The translations under genes and the position numbers were made by a program. From positions 806,001 through 870,000 of the forward strand of contig JAMXBD010000207.1 in NCBI GenBank assembly GCA_024138025.1: a DNA stretch of 64,000 bases. Reading direction: 5' to 3'. The stretch comes from Combretum micranthum. Taxonomy: Eukaryota > Streptophyta > Magnoliopsida > Myrtales > Combretaceae. Positions 44,791 to 56,979 of this stretch are shown one piece after another (position 1 is the stretch's first letter; every line of letters starts with the position of its first letter). The notes under the pieces were generated by a model. That model was not told the origin of the DNA and did not search any database. It worked only from the letters and a program-made list of their open reading frames with translations.

Positions 44791-47700
44791 TGTAATCCTC
44801 TTGATTTTACATAACCGGTTAATAAATATTATAAATAAAATGGAATCATAAATGAACTATAATAAAAATATCATAAATCACTCGAATTTTTCGCGATTTA
44901 ATTTTTAGGTATGAACAAATTAGAATAAAAAATCTTTATCACTAAGACTTTAAAAGTTCATTATAACGAAATAAAGAATAAAAAAACTATTTAATATTTA
45001 AGAACCTAAGTTTTATATTCGAGAATATTAATCTCTTTAAGTTAAATAATTCTAAATCTATAAAAACTAAAATTCTGGTCTATCTAGTAATTTATAATTA
45101 GTGAAAAGAAACTAAGTAACAAATATAAAATTAAAATTAAATTTCTAATCTAATAAAAAGTCTAGATAAATTTATCAATAGAAATGAATTCATATATAAT
45201 TTCAAATCTTATAAATTTTAATAAGTCGAATTAAGGATAATATAATTTATTAATTTATCAAAACTACCACCAACAAAACTTTTAAACAATAAAATAATTT
45301 ACGATAGCAGGTATAAAAACAAAAAAGTTAAAGTATTAAACTAAAGATTCTATGTATACTATCGAATTCAGTTTATTAATATCTTTAATATGTAAATTTA
45401 TATCTAAAATATTATCAAATCAGTATTTATCATACGTGTTATTTAGATCCACAAAATTAATTTTTTTCACCAATTTATATTTTCCCCCACTCCTTACATA
45501 TTTATTGGTTATAAATTTAACATCTTCTTTTGTTTTTTTATTTCCATATATCCTAACTCACTTGCATTTTTTCTTTTTGTTTTGGTTTGTTTCGTATTAG
45601 GTATTATGTTGGTTTTGGAATTGAACTCCTCTGGACGTGGTTAAGATCCAACAAAAAGCGAAAATTCAACACATATATGCAAATCTTTAATAGAAATTCT
45701 ATGTATACCTTAGTATTCATAATATTTAATAACGTGAATATGAAACTTCTCATCTAAAAATATTACCAAATCAGTATTTAATATATGTATCACTTAAACC
45801 GCAAAATTGATTTTTTTCACAAATTTATATTTTACCCCTCTTTATACCATTGTTAGTTATAAATTCATCTTCTCTTTATATTTTATTTATATATATCCTC
45901 AACCTAAAATAATTATCAACTAACTAATATAATAAATTAATATATACATATAAGTTTCGGTGGAAATTCGGTAGGGAAGCTACGAGGAAGAGGAGCCGGA
46001 TTTTTGGATCAGTAATGCATCCTTTTGTCAACTAAATCAACCCAAAAGATCAACCAAATAATGACAACTCAATAAAGCATTGATTGAAGTAAAAATAACA
46101 GCCAAATGAGATCAAATTCGGAGAAAATTAAGGAGAAATGCAGCCGCAACTCCATCCTTCACTCTTCTATATATATACGTTTAATGACCTTAATGAGGAA
46201 AACAAACCATCCTCTTTTTTCTCAAATTTTCCAGAACGAATCCACTCCCTAGCCACCAAACGAACTGAAAACAAGAAACAAACAAACTCCATTAAAGCTT
46301 CATTAAAGCTTAGGATAGAAAAACTACGGTACGTTAATTCGTTTAAATCAAAAACTGTATTAAAAACAATGTTCTAAATGATGTTATGATGATATTAGGA
46401 TCATAACCAACACCAAGAAAAGTCCAGGAAATGGTTACATAAAGCTCCAACCAAGGTAAATTCGAAACCTTAATACACCATGCAAATTCGAAATTCTTGA
46501 ATCATGGGGTTATTTAGATGTTTTGAGTTGATATATGTGTAGAAATATCATGTATAACTGCTTAGGAATGAATTAGAATGGATTTGGACGTGTAAAATGA
46601 TGCAAAATCGGACTTGAATCAAGGTTGAGATGATGAATAGTATCCTGATACTGTTCACGTGAATAGTAACACGAATTTGCAGAAAATTAAAAAATAATAA
46701 TTAATTTAAAAATAATTTTATTAATTCTGGTTGGTTGAAAATCTATTAAAAATATATATTTATTTTATTCTAAAGTGAAAATTATTTTTTTATAAGTTTT
46801 GGAAAATTTTTACAAGTATATAGTTATTTAAGTATATGTATATGTAAATACTTTAGTTATTATCAAAAATCTAGAAAAATATAATTTTATAATTTTAGTT
46901 AGATAAAATAATTAATAATATATTATTTATTAATTTTGGATTATTATGATTTTTAATTAATTTTTATATTAGTTTTATTAGTATAAGCTAAACAAGATAT
47001 AGAAATAAGTATATGTTTTAGTAATGTAAAAAGTTTTAAAAATTAATATTTTTGTCAATTACGAATTTATTTATGAAATTACTAATATATATAATATTAT
47101 TTGTAAAAAAAAATTTATATCCCAAAATTAGGGGGACGTATCATCCCTGGATGAAGTTCTCCTCGGCGAGAACTATATATAATAATAATAATATAATAAT
47201 AATAATAATGATAAATTAATTTAATTTAATCTAAATAAATGAATATGATAATAAATATTCCGTAATTTATGTTTTAGCTAAAAAATATAGAATATAACTT
47301 GAAACTTATGTTATTAATGAATATTAATATAAAATGAATAAATAAATAAATGAATAAATATTTTGATATTTATTTCATCATTAAAGTTTATTTTCTTAAG
47401 CAATATTATTACTTGTATTACGTTATTATTGATCTATTACTAATATCATAATGTTGTTAGTAGTAATATTAAAATTATTATTAAGCCTATTGATATTACC
47501 AATATTAGTATTATTGATTTTGTTACTAAAACTATTAAATTGTTTTTGTAATTAATATTATTTTTACTTTAGTAGTAATATTAAAACTAATATAATCACC
47601 ATTATCTTTGATACTAGTATTACCACTATTTTATGACTAATTAATAAAATAATCTTTATATATAAGGAAATATACACAATGGAAAATTTTAAAAGCTTGA

Positions 47701-49613
47701 TCTACGAGCAATGTGATCTATAGAAATTACAAAACAAATATGATATACACTAAGAAGAACTCTACGAAATTAAACAATAGAAGATAAATAATAGTTACTA
47801 TAATCCACTAACTAAAACAATATAAAAGCAATGATATCAAATAAATATAAAATTCTACAAATAATCAAATTAAAGATGGTATACCCATATCGTAGAATAT
47901 TTAAAAAAAATTTAAGATTTTGCTAAACACAGTAAATGTACATATTTGATATATCCAAACTCATAATAATACGACTTTATTAAAACAATTTTTTTTAAAA
48001 GGTTTAGATACTAAAATGTGCCCTTAAATAAATAAAAATACTAAATATAAAAGACTATATGATTGAGAGACAAATATTTAATAAACAAAAATCTTATATG
48101 TAAAGTGTAGAACTTAAGAAAGGTAAATCTCTTAAATAAAATATAAATAACAAGTAAAGATCAAGAGAAGCAAAATGAAAATAAATAGAAATAATTATTT
48201 CTTACTATAAAGGTTAGAACTTAAAAAGTCTTAAAATAATAGAAACTTTATCAAATATAAATATTTAGATATTCATAGGAATTTGATTAAATTAATAGAC
48301 ACCGTAATAATTAAGTTTAATTTAAAATTAGGTGATTAAGTTAGCACCTTAATTTTAGAAAGACTTCTCTATAGGAATAATCGTATAATATAATATAGTT
48401 TCATTCCATAGGAATATAAATCGGTTCTCGGATCAATAGTTATTACAGTAATATAGCGAGGACCACAGGTGAGGGACTTTGACCTTATCATATTGTTTAT
48501 GCTTGTAGTTAGTTGCATTGATAATAACATATCAAACTGAATTGCATGTGGGTTTGGGTAAATTGCATGCTTGGTGTATGTGGAATTGCCAAAACACCTT
48601 ATTATAATCAACAATTTCATTGTATGATACAATTGTATGGAGCATGTTGATGTTTGTTTGTAATTGTATGATCGCTTAAACCTGACTAAAACTATTGGTA
48701 CCATAAAACGATATGGCATGCATCGCATATATTGCATAAATTGCATTTTAAAAGCATAGTAGTCTATTACGTGTTGGCATCCGGGACTTGATAAACGCTT
48801 GGTATGCCTATATGGAAAATAGATACGCAAGGTTACCTTTGTTTGTTGGTACCATAAGAACTAAGTGGTAAATGAAGGACGTCGCTTATGGTATTGCTTG
48901 GATGACTAATGCTTAGGGAGTTGCTAAAGGTATGTAGGGGATGGTTTGTTAAGCTATCATATTAAACTGATAACCCTAATACGAGAAATCGTAGATTCCC
49001 TGTATATGCTTGGCTTCTTCAGGATAGACTATGTACTACTGGTTCCTTAACCCTGATGAGAGGGGTAAATTCCATCCTGGTTTGGACTCCGGATTCTCAA
49101 GGCTTGTATTTGTTCATATGCTTGATTGTGGCATTACATATGTTTGCTAAGTAAACTGATTTCTTTTGTTTGATTGTGGTCTGGTCAGGTCTCTCACTGA
49201 GCGTGTGGTTTTGCTCACTCCAAACAGCCTTTGTGCAAGTATAACGTTAGCTAGGATTGGGTTAACCATGGGTGAAGAGTGCTACATCAAAAGACCTTAC
49301 AAAAGATAGTTTCATAGTTTATATTGGTCTCAAAGAATAAATTAGATAAATTGTTTAATTGATCAAGAATTTGTTTTTATAGGTTGATCTCAATTTCATT
49401 TTTGGTAGGGGATACCAATTCTCTGCGGTTCTGGCAAACTAAGGAAAATCGGAATCTTAATTTATATATATATTGGTATGACTACATTACATGTAACAAT
49501 TATAAAATTAGAGTCTTATAATATATGACTTGCAAGACGGTTCTCATATTAGGGTGCACACGTGGTATGATGACTACAGGATAATATACTAGGCCCTATT
49601 TTGGGGCATGACA
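44791..49613 (+). mobile_element. Solo large LTR inside element B
   Basis: Runs from TGTAATCCTC to TTTGGGGCATGACA. GATCT follows the right end and GATC precedes the left, suggesting the target duplication GATCT with one T lost. Features in LTR order: AT-rich U3 with a tandem duplication (about 45345-46050), TATA-like TATATATA near 46169, leader ending CCAAG|GTAAAT near 46455, acceptor-like CCACAG|GTGAGG near 48470, U5. No primer site follows. The internal sequence of element B seems to continue across it. Confidence 0.65.
45345..45905. repeat. Diverged tandem duplication, period about 350 bp, in solo LTR U3
   Basis: The words ATTCTATGTATAC, ATTA(T/C)CAAATCAGTATTTA, ATTTTTTTCAC-AATTTATATTTT and GTTATAAATT recur in the same order from about 45348 and again from about 45697. 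The intervening sequence has drifted. Confidence 0.65.
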
Positions 49614-50204
49614 GATCTCACACTCCCCTAATAAGAGACCTAATTGAGGATGAAGTGATGGAAGTATCCGATGGAGAGCATGCACCGCAAATGGGGTACG
49701 ATCAAGGAGAGCGAGCACATCTAGGAATCGACCCTCCATAAAGGAAAATGAATGACAATCCGAAGCTACTTGAAGCAATTCGTAGCTAAAAGGCCAAGGA
49801 CTACTAACCTCAATCCATGACATGACCCCTCACATGAAGGATGACCGAAGAAGGAACGAAGGAGGATCCTGAGAATCTCATATGTCCAACAAGAATTTTG
49901 TACAATCGACTTACGATATAGGATCGATTAGTATAGTTCAAGTTATGTTTTCGGAAAAGTGTTTAATTGTTTGTATTTTGAATTTCTTTTGCAAGCCTTG
50001 ATTTCTTTATGTACGGGTTTCTGCCCTGAATGCTTTTTAATTTAATGAAATACTTGGTTTCAACAAATTTCATTTCTTGATTTAATTGCCTAATTTTATA
50101 TATGATGTTTCTCTTTACATGTTTATTTCTTTGAAAATTTCTACAATTTCCGTAACTTAATGTGTAAAAGACTTAATAATCTAGTATTTACGTAAATAAA
50201 TTTA
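49614..50204 (+). other. Element B internal region, before gag
   Basis: Non-coding as far as can be seen: short frames only. It contains GATGGAGAGC-like words also present before the solo LTR insertion (near 44530 and 44670), consistent with one continuous region. Confidence 0.45.
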
Positions 50205-51350
50205 AAACAGCCGACCTAGAAGAGGACGACTGAGAGTAAGGCAGGCATTAAATAATCCACCCGAGAAGTTAACCAACCAGAAGTGCCCCTTGTGGCTCCG
50301 CCCCAAATCCACAAGGCGATCTCCAAGCCACTCTTGGTCAATTAACACAGCTTCTTAATGTGTTAGTTCAACAACAACAGATGAACATGCCACCACCAGC
50401 ACCAGCTCAAGCACCATCCCAGCAGGCACTTCAAGCATCTGTACACGGACCGGCAGCACCTAATGCTCAATCACATACAGCACCTTTGCCGCCTCCGCCA
50501 CCACACCAACCATACAGAACTTCACTCCTAAATTTCATCAAAAGTAACCGTTACTTTGACGGGGCTTTCAGGAAAGCAGACGAAGCTGAGGATTGGCTCG
50601 CACGGATAGAACGATCTTTTGCTGCTCATGAAGTTCCTCATCATCTTCGACTAAGCTATGGCACCTATATGTTAAGGTTTAATGCTTGAATTTGGTGGAA
50701 GTCCAAGAGTAGAGAGTTGTCACCTCCTATCACTTGGGATATGTTTTGGAATGAGTTTTTGGAAAACTATTTCCCGAGAAGTCTAAGAGTGAGGTATAGT
50801 GCGGATTTCTTGCACATGTCTCAGAAAGGAAGATCCATAGAACAATATGAGATGGAGTTCAGTCGACTCCTACAATATTCTCCATCCTATTCCTATAGTA
50901 TAGCAAAGAGTTAAAACGTCAAGTGTTCCTGAATGGGTTAGATGAAGACTTAAGGATGAAGTTAGAAGAGTTTGACATCCGCACGTTCAGGGAACTAGTT
51001 GAAAGAGCAATAATTGTTGAAGGGGCAAGAAAAGGAAAGCTGGGACTTCTGAGAATAAAGTTCATGTGTTTGGATGGAAATTTCAATCAGGAACAAGCTC
51101 CTATTTCCCTTCTAAGAGGTTTAAACCTATTAGCCAATTTAAGGAAATTTCAGTGGACAAAAGGATATTTCCAAGACAGTAGTAACTTGTTGGAAATGCA
51201 AAGGAGCACACTGCCCAAAGAGATGCCCCCTCCTCCAGAACAAATGTTATTTCTGTGGCGACTCAGCCATAATATTCTAGATTGCCTAAAGAAAGCTTCT
51301 ACTACTTGTTTCGTGTAAACAAACTAGACATTTTGCCAATGAATGTCCTC
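50205..51350 (+). pseudogene. gag: gag of element B, broken
   Basis: Capsid/nucleocapsid gene homologous to the gag at 26200-27480. A basic start (RPRRGRLRVRQAL, about 50205-50245) is followed by a Pro/Gln-rich spacer (from 50360) and the FIKSNRYFDGAFRKADEAED motif. The gag core is read in two frames: SYGTYMLRFNA ending in a TGA at 50687-50689, then FLENYFPRSLRVRYSADF, SIEQYEMEFSRLLQYS, and after a frame change FLNGLDEDLRMKLEEFD. Zinc knuckle remains follow at about 51190-51350 (CWKCKGAHCPKRC, then a CYFCGD knuckle and a third that are broken). No protease or RT motif follows. Confidence 0.88.
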
Positions 51351-51869
51351 AAAGGAAATCCACAACGGATTGACCTATTGGATCTTCAAAAGACTTGCTC
51401 CAACAAGGAGTAGGAATGGAAGTAGAAGTCACTCGGCATCATCTATGCACAGCAAAGAATCTACAACCTTGAAGGGCAATGGGTTTGTGAAGAGGTACTG
51501 AAGAAGGAGTGGAAATTGCTGCCCTAGACAATAGAGAAGAGTACGACTATAGCTTGTTATAGGTTAGCCTCAATCCATAAATATCTGTTATTTTAATATC
51601 TGTTAAGTATAAAGATATGACATGTGTTGGGAAACAATAAACTCTTAGGAAACCCTATAAAGACAATAAAGTTAGTAACATGCGACTTGAATGCAGGAAT
51701 CGTACAAATAGGAGACCTAACCGCCTGTCCGGATCAAATCCTGGTTCGGTTCTGACAACATTGGTTGAAACAAGTGCACCATACCAAACTTCCTCATGTA
51801 TCTACCATATTCTAGCATTACTCAACATTTCATCCTGGTCATGTAAGATCTTGCCTACTTGGTCCATCT
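51351..51869. other. Region after gag with no gene recognised
   Basis: No pol motif appears after the gag knuckles and no LTR start or polypurine tract was recognised, so the 3' end of element B is missing or lies outside the window. The boundary with the FAR1-related pseudogene is not sharp. Confidence 0.4.
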
Positions 51870-53590
51870 AAGTGATATCAAATTTTGGGGATTGTTGACA
51901 TGAGTTCCACCTTTGCCACATGAAATGCATCGGAACAAGGGAACCCTACAGTCTCAAAGTACAAGCAAAAACATGTAATTGATTTCTCTAACCGATTGAA
52001 GGAAATAGTCATTATCTTTATAGGAGAATCATATGGGTACAGTGTCATTTGTAATGTCAAATTTGGATTGGTATCTGTTATGATCAATATAGCCTCTTCT
52101 ATAATTTGAGTTCTTATTCGTTTGAATGACTTCTTCGTGTAAATGCACAAAGCATGATGCTCGAAGCTTCATATGCTTTAAAGAATCAAACGAGTGTTCA
52201 CATTATCATAGTTAGCCATCAACTCTATATGTCTAAGGATTAAAATTGCACGTTCGAAGTGTTGGAGTAACTCATAGAGCTTGTACTGTCAATCTACAGC
52301 TGCAAAACCTTTATGTAGGTATTCATTCCTTCGCATTGTTGCGAGCTAAGAAGCTCGGCCCAAAAGTGATCATGGAGATATGCATTTGCCCACATGTGCT
52401 TCTTTTTGTAAATCTTGTTTTTCCAATTGGTTGTTGCTAAGATTGAAGCAATCAACCATTTCAACCAATGTATCCTCAAAATCATGAATTGTCTCAATAT
52501 GAAACATACATCTTTTGAACTCTTTCAAAAAGTCCTTATCATTGACATGTGATGTCGCATTTCTTTTAAGATCCCATGAACATAGTTAATGTCGAGCATC
52601 TAGAAAAACTATGTTAATTGTGATATGCTTTGACTTGTCTCTATCTATTACAATAGATGCAGGCTATTTATTTTGCATGGCATACATGAAGACTTGTAAC
52701 AGCTAAGTGTAGCTTTGAACCGTTTCAACGTCAATAACAGCACATCCAAATACATATGTCTTATGATGGTTGTTCATGCCTACTATTACCACTAGTGGCA
52801 TTGAGTAAGCATTTGATTTATAAGTAGAGTCAAAGGTAATTACATTACCAAGACAAGCAAAATCAATATGGCTTCTTGAATCAAACCAGAACAATCGACT
52901 AAGCCTTCCTTCTTTCAAATCATAATCATAGAAGAAGCTGGGATTTAAATCTTTAATAGAAGAGAGATACCCAACCCGGCATTTGCATTACCATTTGCAT
53001 TGTCAATTTCCTTTTTTTTTTTTTCTATATAGTTGTACAAATCTTTCTTAGTGAATCCCACTTTATTAAAACTACCCGCTTGTTGAACTAGATGTTCCAT
53101 TATCTAGCAAGGTCTAAATGCAAATGATAGCAATGATTTAATTTGAACATCATCTACGTCTGTCACTTATCAGTTAGTACATAGAAAACATGCATGCTTC
53201 TCTTCAACAAATTAGTGATTGTGTTCGACAACTACATTAGTCATCTGTCAATAATTGTCTTTTTGATAAACTTTAATCTGAAACATGTTAAACAACTTGT
53301 TCTTGTGATTGACCTAGGTTCTCCAATACGATCATCCCTTTTAACTTGTTTATCTCTCCTATAACCTTCCTCGTGGCACACCTAAGATCACATGATAATT
53401 TACATCTACTATCGTTCCTACGATTACTGAAACCAAACATTATAGCACACTCCTTATAGAATGTATTAGCCTCGTTATCTAATAAAAATTTCTTATTAAT
53501 CAAAGACTTAATAGAATTCAATCCCTTGAAGTTGTTTAAATCACACAGGTTAACCATATTGTTGTCGTAACGTTCCCCATCCATCAATAC
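51870..53590 (-). pseudogene. FAR1/FRS-related MULE transposase pseudogene
   Basis: Minus strand, pieces in family order. 53587-53288 carries the FAR1 DNA-binding type segment (EANTFYKECAIMFGFSNRR). 52918-52703 carries the MULE transposase core (GNVITFDSTYKSNAYSMPL with the first catalytic Asp, then VFGCAVI). 52497-52294 carries WANAYLHDHFWAELLSSQQC and EGMNTYIK. 52150-51878 ends in a SWIM-like zinc segment (CFCLYFETVGFPCSDAFHVAK). In FAR1/FHY3 proteins these domains form a transcription factor derived from a MULE transposase. Here frame changes and missing segments between pieces indicate a dead gene; the final His of the SWIM motif appears displaced (CSDAFH). It could come from a transposon or from a host FRS copy. 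Confidence 0.82.
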
Positions 53591-54628
53591 ATGAAATTTT
53601 CAATATGCAATTAATGTGCATTTTATTGCATAGTAATGTATGTACATCTAGACACGCAAACTTGTTTAATAAGATCATTTTTCAGTTGTTAAGATTGAGT
53701 GAGATAGAAGAATAAAATTTTACTAACCTTATAAGGATTAAACGATCTTGCAATTAAAAAGAACTGATAAATTCTCCAAACTCATTACTTTAAAATTTTG
53801 TTGATTCATAAGATAAGATTGGTTAGTGTTTTTGCCCTGATTGATGCAAATATATGCATGCATATCAAAATTACCAAAGGACTACTATACTTGAAGAAAA
53901 TTAGAGTTTTCTTTGGTTTTGACTACTATATAAGTGAAGGTTAACAAATCCTATTGGAAAATTTGAATTAGAAAATTATGATTTTATGTGATTTAGTCTT
54001 GAAGAAATAGATAAGATAGACAAGACTAACCAATCCTAATGATAAGCTTGAATATAATTTGAATAATAAATATTTATATTATACATCACATCATATTTCA
54101 TTGATGCATAGGATATATATTTAGAATGTATATTAATCCATATATCTTTTATATGGGTTTCTATTCATAAATTTGTAATATATATGTTACATTAATGGAA
54201 AATGAATAAAATATTATTATTTTTAAAAATAATTACAAAAATACCACTGGGATCAAAATAATCCCAGTTTTAGGTAAGTTGGCGAGATGAGGTCGTTAGT
54301 CATAGACCTCGTCTCTTGAAGAGTCAAGGTTCTCTACTAGTGAGCAAGAGACAAGGTCCTCGTCAATATATCCGACGTCCATCTTCTTCTTCCTCAATCT
54401 GGTTACGAAAAAAAAGCCCAAAACTAAAATTGCAAACCCTAACCCTCATTCAACAAAATCGAAGCCGCTATTCACGCAATTGACTCCCTATATTGGATTA
54501 TTGGATCACCAAGCATTCTAGAAGTGTTAATTTGGCAGAGAAGAGAAGCAATTCATATAAGAAGACCCACATTACTCCCCACCAAGTCGAGTTGGTATTG
54601 CCTTTTGATCTTGACTTTTTTTCATTTT
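53591..54628. other. AT-rich stretch upstream of the FAR1-related pseudogene
   Basis: No coding potential recognised. The part 54240-54600 is less AT-rich (GGCGAGATGAGGTCG, AAACCCTAACCCTCATTC) and could be promoter or 5' UTR of the FAR1-related gene, which reads away from it. The right end is the copia solo LTR insertion site. Confidence 0.35.
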
Positions 54629-56242
54629 TGTAGGTCCCGAAAATAATCAAGAAGGGGGGGTTGAATTGATTATTTTAAAATTAAAGATTTTTGCCTTTTA
54701 AAACAATCCCCTTTGATTTTAATAAACAAGAACAATATGAACAATTAAACTGCTATAAAATAAATTGCTGAAATATAAATAGTGCAGAGATAAGAAGATC
54801 AGGCAAAAGATTTAAGTGGTTCCGCCTTGTGCGTCAATCCACTCCTCCAGCTCCACATCGGGATCCTGGTTGTCCTTACCAGTTGTGTTCCACTATTCAA
54901 ATAAAAAGTTACAAATCAACCTCGCAAAGGTTTAGTCTCACTATGAGTCTCACAAGCTTCCACAAAAGCTAAGCACTCAACTTCAGTGATGGATTCACTC
55001 TTTTACAATTCTCACACAAAATGAAACTAAAATAAGAGAATAAATATTATATCTCTACACTTTAAAACACAATGACCAAGCTCTCTTTCTCACGAAAAAT
55101 GAAGACTGAATAATTCAATATGGATTGTCACTTATATCTTTTGTATCACGTTCTGAATGCTTGCGTCTATCTTCAGCTGGAGGTTCTAATATTTATATAC
55201 ATATTCATAACGTCTCCTTTGCTAAAAAATAGCATTCCAACGGCTAGAACTTTCTGTTTCGAAAAGAGATATTCTACTGTTTTGAATTTTTCCAATCGAG
55301 ATATTCTTGAATAAAATCTGGAAATCAAAAACCGAATCTGTTGGAGTAAGATCTTCTGTTGCCGTGATATTCCAGATAAGCCTTCTGTTGGAGATATGTT
55401 TGCTAAGATATTTCCGTGATATCCATAACTGAAAAACAAATTAGATAATATCCCACGAGAAGAGGAATGGATAAACTACCGTATCTAATAAATATATCTT
55501 TTTGACTAATAATCAAATCTCTAGGATAATTTCTGTTTTTCACCCATATCCTTATCCAAATAATCTGGAAAATATCTTTAATCATTTTTGCAAAACAACT
55601 CCAATCATTTCGCAAAATAAATATTCTTCACATATACTTGATGTAATAAGTCCAAAAAAATATTATCCAAGTTTTATGGAACACACCAAGTATATTCCCC
55701 AAAATATACTTGACTCGTGGAGCTAGGTCTTGAAAATAATTCGAATTCCAAATAATAAATCAAGAAATATTTCTGTCAATCAAAACTTCTGAAATAAATT
55801 CTGGAGCATTTTTCAGAAAAATTCCTTCGATTAAGTTACTTTGAAGGTTCTGAAATAACTTTGACAGACTTATTTTTCATCGCTGAAGGTTCTAAACATC
55901 TTTGACTAACGTATTTCTCACTTCCGAAAACTTATTTTTCATTTCCTAAGATTCTGAAGAAACTTCTGACTAACATCATCAAAGCTTAAGCATAACTTCT
56001 GATTTTCCTTTGACTTTAATAAAACTTGATCTGCTTTATTTTTGTTTAAGATGAAGATTTTGAACTTGCTTCTGTCTATATAATTATCATCAAAATGAAG
56101 ATTCTGAACTAAATAATATTCCAAATAATATTAAACATATTCGAAACTAATAAGATATATATATAAATGAAACCTTAAACAAATATATCAATTAAATTTC
56201 ATCTTTTGTCATCATCAAAATCATATTAGAATAATTCCAACA
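54629..56242 (-). mobile_element. Solo LTR of a copia element, Sirevirus/Maximus-like (reverse)
   Basis: On the minus strand it starts TGTTGGAATTATTCTAATAT, then GATGATGACAAAAGATG, and ends with CAATTCAACCCCCCCTTCTT and GGGACCTACA, all resembling Sirevirus-group LTRs. Length 1,614 bp. Flanks are ATTTT (54624-54628) and GTTTT (56243-56247), a target duplication with one mismatch. There is no internal domain or primer site. The U3 side has many CTTCTGA / TTTGACTAA words (55770-56110). Confidence 0.8.
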
Positions 56243-56779
56243 GTTTTTGATGTTGTATTGTTATATCTTGGGTCTCGTAGGTTTTTTTTTTTTATTGAAA
56301 TTGTTAAGTAAATTATGTGGTTTTTATATTTCATTAGTTATTGCATTATTTTATAACTGTATGAGATGATTAATACTATGTTTTTCTTTGAAGTAAATTT
56401 ATTTTTTAGTCGCACAAAAAACAAAATAAAACAGCGAACTAGTCTTGTTTTTATACATGTGCTAAACCGAATTAAGTAAATTTTGGACCAAAATCGATTA
56501 GTTTGAACTGAGCACGATTTAGACTTAATAAACCGTGGTTTAAATAATTTAATCCCAATATAGCTTAATTAAATTATTTGTTAAATTAAAATAGGATAAA
56601 TAAGTGCATATAGGCTAAATTAATAAAATAGGTCCATCTAAAACGTCATGTTAAATATACTCTTATAAGACCAAGGTCGATATAATAGTAGTAGGAGTTA
56701 TATTAAATATTATGGTAATGCAATTGATAAGTGATGATGTAATTTTCATGCATTAGAATTATATTTTATGAGATGACAG
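56243..56779. other. AT-rich flank left of the MULE inverted duplication
   Basis: Nothing coding was recognised. It continues the sequence interrupted by the copia solo LTR. It may contain the outer end (5' UTR and terminal repeat) of the left MULE arm, but the right arm is cut by an LTR at the matching point, so the terminal repeat cannot be identified by comparison. Confidence 0.35.
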
Positions 56780-56979
56780 GGTCGATTAGGAAACGGATAA
56801 GGCAAAGTTTATATTGTATGCTCATAGGAATATTGTATAAGGCGATGATGGTTTTGGTTATGATAAGCGGCCAGTTGTCGTGATTAGTGTTAGTAGGAAC
56901 TCAACATATGAGCAAATACTGGACATCATTTGCAATAGACTCAAGGTAAATAGGTGTACACATCGAATGGAGGTATATC

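Noticed and set aside
48369..48830. 153-codon minus-strand frame
   Set aside because: It runs antisense through the solo LTR U5, has no recognisable motif, and the matching parts of other LTRs are not open.
54240..54620. Possible host gene 5' region with telomere-like AAACCCTAACCC
   Set aside because: Only one short AAACCCTAACCC match; no tandem telomere repeat and no open frame.
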